Shown here: positions 4,632 through 5,631 of the stretch, one piece after another
How the letters are laid out: the number at the start of each line of letters is the position of its first letter
Position numbering within the stretch: position 1 is the stretch's first letter
NCBI GenBank assembly: GCA_030668165.1
Contig: DAOUUM010000218.1
Span: 1 to 5,631, forward strand
Direction: 5' to 3'
Source: Candidatus Heimdallarchaeota archaeon
GTDB taxonomy: Archaea; Asgardarchaeota; Heimdallarchaeia; Heimdallarchaeales; Kariarchaeaceae
DNA: 5,631 bases
Program-made: the position numbers and the translations under genes
Notes under the pieces: generated by a model
What the model was told of the DNA's origin: nothing
What the model saw: only the letters and a program-made list of their open reading frames with translations
Databases searched by the model: none

Positions 4632-5631
4632 GGTGGAGACTGACCAATAACCCTGATATTAAATGAATTTTCAATAAGTTCCTTCCAGTCAAGCACTCGT
4701 CTCCCATCCACTATATTTTTACCTCTCATTACAGAGAAATCCTTGCTATCTAGTTTATGAAACTCCTCCCATTCTGTTACAACAATAACCGCATCAGCAT
4801 CTTTGAGTGCCTCATCGACTGATTTTGAATGGGTAATATTGGGTAATACCGCTCTTGCTGTATCCTTGGCAATGGGATCATAACCGACAACAATTGCACC
4901 TTTGGATATTAATTCCTTGGCTATGACAATTGATGGGGCCTCTCTCATATCATCAGTTTCCGGTTTGAATGCAAGACCCAACAATGCAATCTTTTTATCC
5001 TTGACATCAATCAATTCCTCAAGTAAATCTATTGCTCTCATTGGTTGTAATTCATTTATCCCCAGTACTGCAGATAATATCCTGCTGGTACGGTCCAGAT
5101 CCTTACTCAGTGCGTAGAGCGCCTTGACATCCTTGGGAAAACATGAACCACCAAATCCAAGACCTGCTCTCAGGAACTTGGGACTAATTCTCTCATCAAG
5201 ACCCAATCCATATGCCACCTCAGAAACATCAATATCCAGTTTCTCACAGATGTTTGCAATCTCATTGATATATGAGATTTTTGTGGCAAGAAATGAGTTG
5301 GCAGCATATTTTATCATCTCAGCACCAGAAGTTGTTGTCTGCTGGATCTCACAATCGAAACTCGTATACAGTTTCCTAACCTCATCAAAAGATCTATCAT
5401 CCATGGCACCTATTACCACTCGATCTGGATTCTGGAAATTAGAAATAGCCAAGCCCTCCATTAAAAATTCAGGATTCATTGCCAAACCAAAGTCAAGTCC
5501 TGCTTTTTTACCACTGAACTCTTCAAGTAGTGGTAGCACCACATTTTGGGTAGTCCCGGGAATTACAGTGGATTTGACAACGAATGTCTTGTATCCATCC
5601 ATAGTTTTCAATTCCTTGCCAAGCTCTTCCA
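4628..5631 (-). CDS. UDP-glucose/GDP-mannose dehydrogenase family protein, N-terminus cut off
   Basis: The visible 333 residues are the larger C-terminal part of a nucleotide-sugar dehydrogenase, most likely UDP-glucose 6-dehydrogenase, which oxidises UDP-glucose twice with NAD to UDP-glucuronate for surface glycans or glycosylation. About 100 N-terminal residues, including the first NAD-binding glycines, lie beyond the right edge. The frame is open to base 5631, and the TTG at 5611 is an internal Leu, not the start. Visible motifs are STVIPGTT, NPEFLMEG with its two Glu, AEMIKYAANSF (Lys and Asn of the active site), GGSCFPKD with the catalytic Cys (codon 5141-5143) and Asp, and in the UDP-binding domain LLGLAFKPETDDMREAPS, YDP and VDGRR. 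All catalytic residues that can be checked are present, so the enzyme looks active. GDP-mannose or UDP-ManNAc dehydrogenase is less likely but not excluded without the N-terminus. It converges with the upstream dehydrogenase, sharing a CTAG with overlapping stops. Confidence 0.92.
   Translation of the reverse strand, partial: EELGKELKTMDGYKTFVVKSTVIPGTTQNVVLPLLEEFSGKKAGLDFGLAMNPEFLMEGLAISNFQNPDRVVIGAMDDRSFDEVRKLYTSFDCEIQQTTTSGAEMIKYAANSFLATKISYINEIANICEKLDIDVSEVAYGLGLDERISPKFLRAGLGFGGSCFPKDVKALYALSKDLDRTSRILSAVLGINELQPMRAIDLLEELIDVKDKKIALLGLAFKPETDDMREAPSIVIAKELISKGAIVVGYDPIAKDTARAVLPNITHSKSVDEALKDADAVIVVTEWEEFHKLDSKDFSVMRGKNIVDGRRVLDWKELIENSFNIRVIGQSPP

Noticed and set aside
5609..5611. TTG as the start of the sugar dehydrogenase gene
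   Set aside because: The frame stays open to the window edge and reads EELGKEL before it, as expected within the family; about 100 residues are still missing.

Overview
This 5.6-kb, visibly AT-rich window looks archaeal. Three plus-strand genes (starts at 134, 588, 3516) have TATA-like boxes about 24-33 bp upstream of the start codon and no Shine-Dalgarno sequence, which fits leaderless or very short-leader transcripts. The one clearly operon-internal gene (start at 2398, minus strand) instead has a good Shine-Dalgarno site. A longin-like protein encoded next to a MinD/ParA-type ATPase, together with an isovaleryl-CoA-dehydrogenase-like enzyme, makes an Asgard archaeon (for example a Heimdallarchaeia-like lineage) my best guess. 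That placement is inference only; another heterotrophic archaeal lineage is possible.

Layout, left to right. Positions 1-133 are non-coding apart from a possible tail of an upstream gene, and hold a dense cluster of palindromes. A small two-helix membrane protein of unknown function (134-472, +) ends in a perfect 18-bp tandem duplication that repeats its stop codon. An isovaleryl-CoA-dehydrogenase-type acyl-CoA dehydrogenase follows (588-1733, +). It converges, with a 26-bp gap, on a two-gene minus-strand operon: a MinD/ParA-like deviant-Walker ATPase (3236-2412) and, 13 bp downstream, a protein with a predicted longin-like fold (2398-1760). A 279-bp AT-rich divergent promoter region (3237-3515) separates this operon from a beta-decarboxylating (isocitrate/isopropylmalate family) dehydrogenase (3516-4631, +, GTG start). 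That gene overlaps by 4 bp, tail to tail, with a UDP-glucose/GDP-mannose dehydrogenase family gene (4628-5631, -), whose N-terminal part lies beyond the right edge.

The metabolic genes do not form one pathway here. The acyl-CoA dehydrogenase suggests branched-chain amino-acid or acyl-CoA oxidation, the decarboxylating dehydrogenase acts on some 2-hydroxy acid dicarboxylate, and the last gene makes a nucleotide-sugar uronate for glycans. The most unusual item is the ATPase plus longin-like pair, which may be a membrane-associated nucleotide-switch module. I see no tRNA, rRNA, CRISPR array, insertion sequence or transposase.
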